In this document: piece by piece, positions 26,818-37,727 of the stretch | Layout of the letters: each line of letters begins with the position of its first letter | How positions within the stretch are numbered: the first letter of the stretch is position 1 | Origin: Nautilus pompilius | Lineage: Eukaryota; Mollusca; Cephalopoda; Nautilida; Nautilidae | Direction: 5' to 3' | Length of the DNA stretch: 64,000 bases | NCBI GenBank assembly: GCA_018389105.1 | Contig: JACATO010001450.1 | Location: 62,001 to 126,000 of the forward strand | Translations under genes and position numbers: made by a program | The notes under the pieces: model-generated | Seen by the model: only the letters and a program-made list of their open reading frames with translations | Databases searched by the model: none | Told to the model about the DNA's origin: nothing

Positions 26818-28650
26818 TCAGACATAATCTCATTTTAGATGCATTAAAGCTACTCAATCATTTATTGCACACCAATTCTAATGGAAAATCTAAAATCTTC
26901 ACCATTAGAATAATTTGTGCACTACTTGTAAGAGTTTTGTGACAAATATTGATTTTATAGTGTAAAAAAATTACCAAATGTCTCTTTAAAGCTAAAAATA
27001 TAGCAAAATGGATGTTATTTGATAAATTATTTGATGAGGAAGGAGATGTGGAAGAGATCAGGTATTCAGTGCACTCGGATGGCAATGATGTTTTCTTTTA
27101 GGGAAAAAATATTCCATATCCCCTCCACCATGGCCACATTGGCATAATGACCCCATCAGTTTGGGTACATTTAGAAGTCAGCCAACTTTGGCCACCAGTG
27201 GTACCATCTCTATTTTATTTTGGGAAGATATTTTCATAGCTACATGAGTTCTATATACCCAGATCAAATCCCCAAAGGACGAGTTGTTACAAGTAGAAAT
27301 GTAGGTGACAATTTTTTTTCAATATTAATTTTTTTAAAATTAGGTTGTTACAAAAGCTTTGTCCAGTTTTTTACCACAACAATGAGACTTCATATCATTG
27401 CTGAATGTGAATTTTATTAATCAAATTAAATTACATTACAATCAATCCACTTCTGCCAATGATTTACAAGTGCACTTATACCATTCTGAAAAATATCTGG
27501 ATTTCTGGAGTCAATAAACTGTTTGAAGGCAGTTTCAATTGCTGCTTAGTTGGAGGAGGATTTCATATGGAGGAAGTTGTCGAGGTGTTTGAAATGGGGG
27601 TAGACTGTGAGAGAAAGGTCTGGTGAATAGGCTGGGTGAGGGAGAACTCTGTACCCAATGTTCAGCTTCTGTAGAGTCAATTTTGCAATATGAGGACGAG
27701 CATTGTCATGGATTGGGCCTCTTCAATTCACCAATGGTGGCTGTCGTTGGGAGAGTTTCCGATAAACAATGTTTAATTCATGACAGTACCTTTCAGCTGT
27801 GATGGTTTTTCACTAGGTTTTGTTTCTTATATCAAGCGAAAAGCAGATCTCTAATCAACGATTTTGTTGTTGTCCCTTCAACTTGTGAGGCACCTACTTG
27901 TCAAACTTTTTCACTTTGCTGGTTATGTCAAGATGCTGGGAAACAGTTGCAGTGCTTACATCAAGCTCTCCAGCAATTTCTCAGTTTTTCTTGAATCATC
28001 TTCAACTGAGGCTTTCAGATGTTCATCATCACAGATGGAAGGATGCCTGCTAAGTTCCTCATCTTCGAGTCGAGGCTCACATCTCCTGATCGAAACTTTG
28101 CAAACCATCATTGTACTGTGCGCTCATTTGCTGTGTCCTCGCCCCATGCTTGCTTAATGTTATGAGTTTCCTCGCTCGCTTTGTGGCCTGGTTTGAACTC
28201 GTGAAGCAAAATTGCACGAAAAACATTTCTATCCCTGCTTCACTCAGAACTGTTAAAAAAATATCCATTTATGATTTTTAAAAATGTATTACATAATGTA
28301 TGTCAGAGCACATTATAGAAAACTATATATTAATTATCTACATACACCTTCACAAACATGCAAAAAATTGACCCCCAAATTAACATATAAAAACCAACGA
28401 AACTTTTGTAACCACCTAATACTGACATGATTTTTTTCCATTTTTTGGGGCATGACTGCTCCAAGGTATAACAGAAACACCAGAATTTTACTGCTTTTCC
28501 TGATCTCTACCTATAAAAAGCCTTATTTTCAGACAGTACTCCAGATACATAGGTCTAACTACATGACAAATTAGAACAAATATCAGATGATCCCCCAGGA
28601 AGATTTTCCAAATCTGGTTGATTTGAGACAGAATGACCCTGATATATTTA
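26818..28650 (-). repeat. right terminal inverted repeat of the large transposon, split by a mariner
   Basis: Inverted counterpart of 23055-23943. It is divided into an inner part (26818-27342) and an outer part (28417-28650) by the mariner. Joined across the insertion, ATGGAAAAAAATCATGTCAG meets a T/A-rich stretch and ATTGTCACCTAC, which aligns with the left arm at 23395-23457. Confidence 0.78.
27343..28416 (-). mobile_element. mariner-family transposon, full length but inactive, nested
   Basis: The ends are near-perfect inverted repeats (GGTTGTTACAAAAGCTTTG on the left, CGAAACTTTTGTAACCACC on the right) flanked by TA at 27341-27342 and 28417-28418, the mariner target. The minus strand holds a decayed transposase: N-terminal FKPGHKASEE..NIKQAWGED and ANERTVQ..WFAKFRSGD, then [23 protein letters not shown], and the tail DSRNPDIFQNGISALVNHW. 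The position of the third catalytic Asp (after SPDLSPT in the family) is Val here (codon at 27605-27603). With multiple stops and frame breaks, the enzyme is dead. At 1,074 bp it is shorter than the usual ~1.3 kb, and the missing part lies between the helix-turn-helix and the NARPH block. It inserted into the right repeat of the older transposon. Confidence 0.92.
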
Positions 28651-28659
28651 ATCCTAGAA

Positions 28660-31283
28660 GCAGCATGTATTTTTGTTTTCTAATCATATTTGTGAACACA
28701 AATCTTTTCTCTATCTGATCTGCCAAGTTGCTTTTCCTGGCAAGTATCTCTTTGAATACCTCTGATGTTCACTCATGTGGCAAAGTTGTTTGCTACTGCT
28801 AACTTTCTGCTTAGGATGTTTTCCAGATTTGTCATGATATGCAACAAAGTCGTAAACACATAAATATCGCGAGAACTTATGGTAGTAGTTTCATTACATC
28901 AATACTACCCCAGACAAGGAACAAAAAACATGGGTTGAAAGCAATATTCTACCTGGCATATAATGTGCTCAGAGTACCAGATAAATAGGCTGACATTATG
29001 GCAAGGCTGGCAGTCTAATACAATTTTTTAAAACTCATTGGTTGTTTACACTTTGCACACATGACAAGAGGTACAAAGATAACATAATATTCTACTTGCA
29101 ACTGTGAATCACTAAAAATGTTTTTTTCCAAACATCCACAATCAGAGGTATTATACATGTTCCGTGAACTATTTCAAATCTTTTTCATTCAAGTCATTTG
29201 GAAATTTATCATATATGCAATAATAATATTAGCAAACATTTTTTGAAACCTCTTTAAAGGTTAGCTTGTTATAATGTAGGCTAATGAATGCAGATCATAA
29301 TTAGAAAAAGATGTTTCTACATTTATAAAGAAATTTCTGTTTCCTCTTTTGGCCAACAGAAAAGCTCAATTTTGTTTTAAAAATTTAATGTCATTTCCAA
29401 CAGATCTTTCAGAATTGACTCACAAATTTAAATAAACCATGAATCTGTGTATGCCATAATCCTGGAATGTTTAATTCTAAGTAGAGAATTTTCAAAAAAT
29501 GATGCAATTTTAAATAAAGATATTGATAAATTTGTTTTATTCCTCTCTTAAGACAATGAACCAATTTTTAAATTTTCAAGTAAGGGGAAGCTATAGCATC
29601 ATTTCTAAAATTTTAACATCAAAAAGTTTTTCTTTTTTTAAAAAACCCTGTAATTATGGATTTTCCAGTTTCCAATCTGACTGTAATTACAAAACCTTGA
29701 TGCCTCTGAAATCCAACCCTTGTAATTGAAAATCAAAACTCCATATCTTTTATTCTTCTTGATGTTGGAAAGTACTCAAGTCAAATTGCATTTATTTATT
29801 TTTTAGGGAAAAATGAAAGCAATTTTAAATATATGGGTGATGAGAAGCTAAATGTATGTTACAATCTGTTTAGAGGGCAGGCAGTGAGTGCCCTGGCCTA
29901 CAAATAAATGGGGAGATCAAGTCATTATTGACTACATTTCTGTTCAGCACAGGTATTTGACAACATAGCAACAGTGAATCATTGGTACAGGTAATGAATT
30001 TGATTATAGCAAACTAACTCACAAGTGCAGTTTTAACTTTCCATCTTATTACAATAGACATTATTATATGCTTTTTTTTTGACAGCAAACTTCCATTAAT
30101 TTAATCCAGAAGAGAGATAATACAAACTCATAATCAAGAGAGCCTGGTTTTATTTAATGTAAGCATTCTGTTCAGAAAATTTCCAGCAAACTAAATAAGT
30201 TTATGTTGCTACTGACAATTTAAACTCCAAATTTTTGTGACAAAAAACAAGGAAATAAGAGAGAAATGAAAATAGGGAGATCCTATATATAATAATACTG
30301 ATTCTTTGTAACCAAAAATGGCCATTCCCAAATTACATTCCAACACCAGGGTATACATTTGTTTATAGTGTAGCAGCTGCACTTTTAGCTAGCAGGCAAT
30401 GTTAAGAAATTTAAAAAGACCAGACAACTTACTACTACTTGTAGTCTACTTGTACCCTGAAAACCATACCAGAACTAATAATTTAAGTGTGGAAGGATAC
30501 CCAAGTGATCAGCTGGTGCAGAACAAAGAAATCATGTCAGATCAAACCTGTCCAGCATGGGATTCAAACTAGTCTTCAACAGCAGCAGTCCAGCAAGCTA
30601 ACGACTAGGCCACCAGCTTGTGCACTCTCACCATTTAAACATATCATACTTCATATATTGATCAATTTATAAGTGCATATAGTTACATGTACGTCAGCAT
30701 GATTGTTAGAAAATATGCAGGTACAAGACAGCATGTGTTGTAATAAACTTATATTACTAATTACACAACACTATCCTGATCATATATAAAACATGGGATA
30801 ATTCATTGATAAAACTGCAACTATGGCTGGCTGCTAGTAAATTTTTATAGCTGTCATAAAAAATCAGTGTTCCACTGTCATAGCCATAGGGCACTCAAGT
30901 ATGCATCCCAATCGAAGTCAATATCTTAAGACAGCCTCAGGCACCACCTGTCTCTAATGTGAAGCAGTCAATTGCAAACCAAGTAAAACTAATTGCAGAC
31001 TCCAATTTCCACCCCACTACACACACAAAGACAGTCAAGCACAATCATAAAGTAGGATTCTATTCTGACAGATCCAGTACTATTTTCAGTCACTTGGTTT
31101 TGAAACATTTTATCAAAATTGAGACACTGATAACATAAGATTATTTCCCAACATTTTCAAATAGTTTCTGATGGACAAATTAGTGATTCATCATTAAAAA
31201 AGATTTAGAAGCTACAGCTCTATACACAGCAGTAAAATGAGGAAATGTTCTTACATTTTCACTTTAGACTAGAAAACTTATAC
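28660..31283. other. AT-rich non-coding sequence
   Basis: Apart from the SINE-like copy at 30485-30630, nothing is recognised. The sequence next to 28650 may include an unrecognised terminus of the large transposon. Confidence 0.4.
30485..30630 (-). mobile_element. tRNA-headed SINE-like copy
   Basis: On the minus strand TGGCCTAGTCGTTAGC (30612-30597) looks like an A box. About 40 bases later GTTTGAATCCC (30569-30559) looks like a B box, with tRNA-like spacing. A tRNA-unrelated body follows toward 30485. Cephalopod genomes are known to carry tRNA-derived SINEs. The family of this copy and its tail are not resolved. Confidence 0.55.
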
Positions 31284-31364
31284 CTGTTGATGAGTCTGAA
31301 CTCTTTCTTTGAACACTCTTTGTACATAGTTGAATGCAAAAGCCCATGTATCAGTTTTTCGTGA
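31284..31364 (-). CDS. candidate internal exon of an unidentified minus-strand gene
   Basis: On the minus strand CTTTCTTTTGAAG is followed by 81 bases, exactly 27 codons, open and protein-like (SRKTDTWAFAFNYVQRVF, then KERVQTHQQ), and then the donor GTATAA. The aromatic and charged pattern looks like an amphipathic helix rather than random AT-rich translation. Entry and exit are both phase 0, which fits the candidate exons at 33164 (exit phase 0) and 12849 (entry phase 0). I do not recognise the protein. The AAG acceptor is slightly unusual. Confidence 0.45.
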
Positions 31365-33163
31365 CTTCAAAAGAAAGTATCATTATATTTTCCTTTTATG
31401 CTTGAAATCTTAGTTCTTAAATAAAAAATTATCTATGAAATTTAAGGTAAAAAATGCTCCACAAGATGATATCTCACTTCATGGTTAGTTGGCTAAATAC
31501 ATATTTTCCCAACTAATCATAGTGGAACCTCCTTGGCTCAGATGGCAAACCACTGTCCATCTTAGGGCAAAAGAAATCAGGCTCCTCATATCACATAATC
31601 TTGAGATGCTCTAAGTACCAAAGAAAGAATGAGCCAAAAGTGAAAATACTTTGATGACCTTAAGCAAGCAACTGGAAAATTTGAAAGTAACCAAAAGCTG
31701 GATGCCTGTCAGTAGTTTATTTGTTTCTAAAGTTTTCATTAAACAACAATGGAAAAGATTTAAAAAAAAAAAAATAGATGTAAATTAGGAGCTGCAGAGT
31801 ATTGGTTTATCCAAAATAACTTGATACAAATTAAATAATTAGAGAACAGAAAGAAACAAAGATGCAGAAAGCAAGCAGCTGTTTCTGTAGAAACAGCAGA
31901 AGCTACATCATTTCAACAATTAGATTTAATTAAACTTCACTCCCAAAGTTGAAAACAAGCAATACCAGACTGGCAACACATTGTCATTGGGACAAAGTAA
32001 ACAGTTTTAAGAATGTACTGACAACAGTTACTCTACATTCAAGATGATTAATGAGAAAAAGTATCAGTAAAACTTATTTATAAGATGTTTTTTTTAATTT
32101 TTTTTAAAACAAAAATCAATTTGATAAATATTCATTCAAAGTATTAACATAAGCAACTTCCCCTGAAAATTCAGGTTGACTGAATCTGTACGTGTTATGT
32201 TAGCTTCCAGTAGTTTGGCAACATAAGTTTTTGACAGTTTGTATAATATTCTAAATGATGAATGATCCAGACACTAGATCCTGTAGATTTTGTTGATGCA
32301 TATTCTAAAATTAAGCAATTTCCAATTTGTTTAATGGTCTCTAACATATTTTCTGTACTAGATACTTCATACAACCATAACATTTTGCTCTATAAAGGAA
32401 ACAGTGCTCAATATTTAGAGACCAATTTTCTATTTGTCTTTCTGCAGGACAGAGGAGCTGAGACTTCAACTATACATGGCACACAAGTTAAATATAGAGC
32501 CTAAGCATTTCTACCAATTTTAGAAGCACAGATAATCAGAGGAACAAGTCATTCTAAAACTTAGAAATAATCTATTTTGCCTTCAAACAAACACAAAGCA
32601 GATTCCCAAAACCAATGAATGATCACATTGTTTAAGAAACCATTTCAAGAATTTATGACCCAATACTGCTGACAACAGAAAATTGTCCTACATCTGGTTT
32701 AATACAGCCTCATTTTTCGTATCTGAAAAAAAAAAATTTAAAAGCTTCAAACAAATCAATTTTAAAAGGGCAATAGTTTAAAGTGGGAGATTTTAATCTT
32801 TTAAGGCTTTTTTGATAACTGTTCATCCCACTAGTAATAAGGATTCTGTTCCTGGACTATACTCTAGGAGGGTGAATGTAACTAATCTTTTGTATGATGA
32901 TATTTAAACTTCTGGTCTTACAAACAAGTTTGATTTATGCACCTATTAGCTTAACTACATACACCTTCACACTACTTCTGATTCTAAGTTAGTGTCTATA
33001 CTAATGCCTAATCTTTCTCTTTTTTCATGCTTATAATCAAGCTATTTACTAGACTTATAAGAAATACCAAACCTAACATGCCTAAGGCTTTGGCAACTTT
33101 TCCATTTGGGTGGTGATCGGCAACTGTTTTAAATCAAGAGTATATGAATACTGTATTGCTTAC
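31365..33163. other. non-coding, probable intron of the minus-strand candidate gene
   Basis: AT-rich sequence. Open frames at 32195-32383 (minus) and 32262-32504 (plus) overlap each other, have no splice context that fits the neighbours and match no family I know. Confidence 0.35.
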
Positions 33164-33224
33164 CATAACTTTGACATCCTCAAAGTTCATCATACCACTA
33201 TTGATATCATTTACATGATTTTTT
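33164..33224 (-). CDS. candidate exon of an unidentified minus-strand gene
   Basis: On the minus strand an open segment ending VNDINSGMMNFEDVKVM meets a good donor (ATG|GTAAGC, phase 0). Its 5' border is uncertain because the acceptor region is an A-rich tract (AAAAAAAAAG), so the start is approximate. Joined to 31284-31364 it keeps an open frame. The product is not recognised. Confidence 0.33.
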
Positions 33225-33865
33225 CTTCTTTTTTTTTAAAAAAAAGGAAAACTGTCCCAAGTATTGAACAACAAGATGCCCTTTAGTAGCATTTTTATCT
33301 TCAAACATAATACCATCTAAAATTTCCATTAATGGCTCACTTTTTCCATCTCTCCATCAAAGGTTTATGTAGAAGCTTATCTCAAAAGCTTCACTAAACC
33401 GTATCCTCAATTTTTTAAATATCTTACACATATATTTTGTATATAGTTTGGTGGTTACGCAAGAAAAGAAAAGGCTACTTGTTACCTTTACACCGACACG
33501 TGCAAACAGAAAGAGGAAAATCCAACTCCTATAAAACAAGCCGGTTCTTCTCTTCAGTAAACCGCTGCATATCCTTTTAGATGAAAATTCGAGTCACTTC
33601 GAACATCCTATCCTACGGCTGCGTGACTGCCACCATTAAAAAAAAAAGGAAAGACTTTTCCGTCATTCATCCAAGAAAAGGAAAACAAACTGAAACCCCT
33701 TTTCGAATGTTTTGTGGTGATTGGAAGTTGCTCTGCTTCCCCACCTTTTTTTTTTTTTTTTTTGAAAAAAAAAATGGCCAAACCACAGCAAACCTCGCTT
33801 ATTCTCGACAATATTTTCTGTTAGAACGAAAACCATTCAGCGAACCACACTAAATACCGTAAACA

Positions 33866-34320
33866 GGAACAAAATGGCGACTCAGACGCCATATTTCTTT
33901 TTTTTTTTTTTTTACTTCTTCACCATGAAATTTAGACCACGTGATTCTTTTTTTTTTGACTTGCAGTGCGCATGCGTATTCACGTTTTAAAAAAAAAAAT
34001 TATATATATATATATTTACACAAAAAAGAAGAAAAAAGAAACTGCGGATCAACAAAATTTTCCATGGCGCTGACCCCGTCACGGAATTTTTACACAAACG
34101 AATTAACCTCGTCATTTTTTTTTTTTTTAAAAATTACTATTATTATTCTTTATAACGATGCGAGATCTGTTCCGTCATTTACGAAATTAAAAGTAAAAGC
34201 TCTCTTAAGAGACTAAAACTAATTACCCCTCCAGTTGTGATATATTTTTAACATCCACAAAAGACCTATCAAAATCCTTGCTGATATTCAGTGCTGAATT
34301 GACGCGCCCCACGTGACCAT
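33866..34320. promoter_or_regulatory. promoter-like cluster (YY1-type pair, NRF1-like site, E-boxes)
   Basis: This segment has CpG-containing sequence unlike its surroundings. AAAATGGCGA (33871-33880) and, on the minus strand, AATATGGCGTC (33895-33885) are back-to-back YY1-type motifs that often sit at start sites. TGCGCATGCGTA (33967-33978) is one base off an NRF1 site. CACGTG occurs at 33938 and 34310. The likely client is the minus-strand candidate gene, whose first codons could be ATGGCGTCTGAG starting at 33892. That assignment is inference. Confidence 0.5.
34189..34264 (+). repeat. direct repeat copy A (76 bp, one mismatch to 37382-37457)
   Basis: Identical to 37382-37457 at 75 of 76 positions, with a single A/T difference at 34257 versus 37450. 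It contains the palindrome CTCTTAAGAG. The flanks do not match. Confidence 0.95.
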
Positions 34321-36564
34321 CACGAAGGTCTCTAAGTCATGGGAGTATCGAGGCAACTGGGAGTAAAGTCGGATGATAAAAAACGGCAGCCCGATTTAAC
34401 TTCCACACCCACTTAGAAAAAATAATTGATTTGTGAGCCATTTTTTGAAAAATTTATTTATTTATTTTAAATTACAATCCAAGAATTTGCTTCATTCTCA
34501 CGCTTAAGAGGGAAAACAACTTGCGATTTAATGCCAATATTCCGGAATTTGCATCGATTTATTTGCTTCCTTTGAGCTCGCATTCTGACTGACATCAAAA
34601 GAAAGCAAAAAAAAACAACATTTCAATTTTATGTTTGCCTGTCGAAATAAATATATTCATAACATCCTAAAGGCGGGAGTCAGGGGTGGGGATGCATTTG
34701 GTGTATGTTGTACTTTTTCCAAAACTTTGAAACGTCGCCAAAGAAATTAATGGAACGGAAGGATTCACAGAAACTATATAGGTAGAGATCTCTGAATTCT
34801 GTATCTTTAAATTTACTATTGTAGTTCTATAACTTAGACCTTTAAAATCATTGCTGGGAGTTGAGTCCTTACATCCAGCTATTAAAAAAAAAACAACAAC
34901 AACAAAACTGGTGCGAGTTTTTTTTTGGAGGGTGGGTGCAATTTTGGGGGCTTGTGTGTGTGAAGTTGCAAGTGTGTGGTGGGAGATGGGTCGGTTCCAC
35001 GACCGGCCGCCTCAGCTGTTTATAAGTGAGGTCTTATTTCGACCGGTATTATTTTTAACATAAGAAATATATAATCGGGAACTATCCTGACTAATTGCCA
35101 GCATCAGATAACACAGTTACCTCCCTTTTTCTCTCTCACCCCCCCCTTCCGTTTTAATCTGCCAATCTTTTTTTTTTAATTGTTTGACAGCATGAGTGTG
35201 CATTATTTCCGCAGTCAGGCTTTATTGTAATGTTTCTATGTAATATTTAGCCTAAAATCTATGACTATGAACAATGGATCTTACCTGAATCTCAGCACAA
35301 GGTGGGTGGGGCAAACAACTCAGACTGTGGTGATATCGTCTTAACATGTAGCCTATCTGAACAGTTAATATAAATTAAATTCTGTTGTTTGCCTTGTTTA
35401 TGAGAAATAGAAGTATAATAAATTTTCTTGTGTATTCATTAATATTCAGGTTATAAGGTGAGGAAATTTTGTCATTGCATTATAATGATTTTATACAGTT
35501 GTCTTTACTAGTGACAAGTTAAGAAATTTGTTAATGTTATGATAGGGTTATTACGCTGTTGTTACTACTGTTAATTTTATGAACTTTTATCATTACTCTG
35601 TAGTGGGGAATTAACTGTTGTTGTTGTTGTTTTCCTTTTCTTTCATACAATGTTAAATCTATGAATTTTTTCACTGTAGGACTATTAGAGAGAGTTAGTA
35701 ATTTATTAGTATGCCATAAATGTTAATTGTTTAAGTGGCATGCCAGGACTGAATATAGACTTTAACATTTCAAATAACATTTTTGAAACACTGTATAGGG
35801 GACTAAGCTACTGGCACACTATAATTTCTATGAGATCAGCCAAATGTATTTGGTTGTCTTTTTTACCATGAACATCACAAAACTAATATCAATGGAGATA
35901 ATGAGACCCAGCAGAAACAGTATCACCATAATGATATTTGGCCATGTTTCATTTGAATGCCCCTAGTATAAAACAAAATACAGTATATATCACAAGTATA
36001 TATAACATTCAATATACATTATTACTATTACCTTATTTTTAGATTAAATTTTGCAATTGTGTTTTGGAAACATTTGAAAGATACTCTAAAAGGTCATAAA
36101 TGTTAAGTAAGAAAATAGTCTAAAAATTAAAGTTAGGAGTAAAAATTAAATTAGAATGTTGTCCAGCTGAATTTTGCTGCTGTGTAACATATACGTCTCT
36201 AGGGACAGAAATATATGACAGTAAAAACTTGACAATAGTTGCGCACATTGTTTCTATTTGACTGGTTATTTCTGCAAGTTTGTATATTATCTAGACAACC
36301 TAATGTGTTTAATCAATGAAGAACACTGTTGTTTAACTTTAATTTTTATATTTAAAAAAATAACAACTGGTTTAAGTTTTCAGACTATTTCCTGTTAATT
36401 CTGGAGAAAAAAAGACATTTTAAAATATTTCTTGAAATTTAAATTTAAATTTGATTTAATTACCAAAACAATAAATTAAAATGAATGTTTTCTAGAAGAA
36501 ATTTTTGTCTGTTTGATAGTTAATGTCATTTTACCTGTCTTTGGCTGCTCATTTTATTATGGTG

Positions 36565-36650
36565 TTGAGAGTGGGTGGTGGGGGTAGTCCACTGGTAAAC
36601 TACTGGACTTGTATGGTTGAGGTCATCCCCTGAGTTTATTTAATAAATCT
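36565..36650 (+). mobile_element. SINE-like tRNA-related fragment
   Basis: The stretch CTGGTAAACTACTGGACTTG followed by TATGGTTGAGG matches, with few changes, the tRNA-like head at 52438-52472 (TTGGTAAACTATTGGACTGC, TATGGTTGAGG). Two separate copies in one window support a dispersed family. The body here is short or truncated. Confidence 0.45.
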
Positions 36651-37381
36651 TTTCTTCCAAATATCATTTTTACATAAATTTTGACAAGTGGAATATCTGT
36701 GTTACCCAAGAATTTTTATTGATTTTGATTTCTTGTTTTGATGTTGCTATGTCAAACTTTCATGATGACAATATTGTGGAATGGTATATAGTTTGCTTCG
36801 GTTGGATGTTTTGAATGAGATTTATTATTATTACTATTATTATCATCATCATCCAAATTTTCAGTTGTATAAACATATAACAACATATTATAGGTGCATA
36901 CAGATATCTATTTTACTTTGATATTAACTCAGCATAGTAAAAAGCAATGATCTTCATATCTAACTAAAAATAGTAGAATAATACCCAGCCATGGTGTTCT
37001 AATAAAATACAAAAAACAAAAATTTCATTTGTTGCTCACATTAATATTCATTTAAAAGGTAACTCCATTAAATGTTTTTTTTTCTAAATTTTAGTTATTG
37101 TATTAATTTTTTACAGCTAGTGCCATGATCAAATCAAATTATATACTAAGGGAAATAATTTGCGTAGTAGAGTTATAGACCTTAGAAACACTCCAAAACC
37201 TTATAAGAGAAACGACTTTGAAGTTACCAACGTATTTTCATTTTATAATCCAGTATTTAAGTTTATTGACATAAATTCATTAAACAAAACAAACCAAGTG
37301 TCATTAGGATGATCACACATGCACACACTCAAACAAGGTCAATAGTCACATATCTTATTGGCATACACTTCAGAGATAAAC

Positions 37382-37457
37382 AAAAGTAAAAGCTCTCTTA
37401 AGAGACTAAAACTAATTACCCCTCCAGTTGTGATATATTTTTAACATCCTCAAAAGA
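37382..37457 (+). repeat. direct repeat copy B (76 bp)
   Basis: Second copy of the 34189-34264 sequence, 3,193 bases downstream in the same orientation. Confidence 0.95.
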
Positions 37458-37670
37458 ACTGTCAAGTATGAGCACACCTCATTGGGAAGGAAAAGGAAAA
37501 AATATTGCTAATGTTTAGACTGTAATTTGCTCCCTGCTGACTCCCTTCAATTTATTATTGCTTGGTGAGAAAACTTCCTAAATAACAACAGATGGCTTAC
37601 ATTTGAAACAAATTTTGGTCAGTCTGCTTTTCTAGTAATGAAAACAAGAAACAGATGGTTTACAGCAGAA

Positions 37671-37714
<44 letters not shown>

Positions 37715-37727
37715 CGAGCGAGAGATC
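37671..37727. repeat. (TG)n(AG)n compound microsatellite
   Basis: A TG run passes directly into an AG run, with two GAGC interruptions at its end. Confidence 0.95.

Larger units (their letters stand above)
23055..28650. mobile_element. large DNA transposon with ~0.85-kb terminal inverted repeats (decayed)
   Basis: The segments 23055-23943 and 26818-28650 are inverted copies of each other once a nested mariner (27343-28416) is removed. Matching anchors run in order from outside in: GTTAGA..ATGTATCTGGAG, CTTTTTATAGGTAGAGATCAGG, ATATCTTCCCAAAATAAAAT, GCCAATGTGGCCATG, and AGTGTGCAATAAAT. Between them lies a broken gene of a transposase-like family. Gross size is 5.6 kb, about 4.5 kb before the mariner came in. 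Arm divergence (many substitutions and small indels) and the broken gene indicate an old insertion. The outer ends fade, so the exact termini and target-site duplication are not determined. Confidence 0.8.

Noticed and set aside
33941..34216. 91-codon plus-strand open frame
   Set aside because: Mostly translated T/A homopolymers; overlaps the promoter-like cluster.
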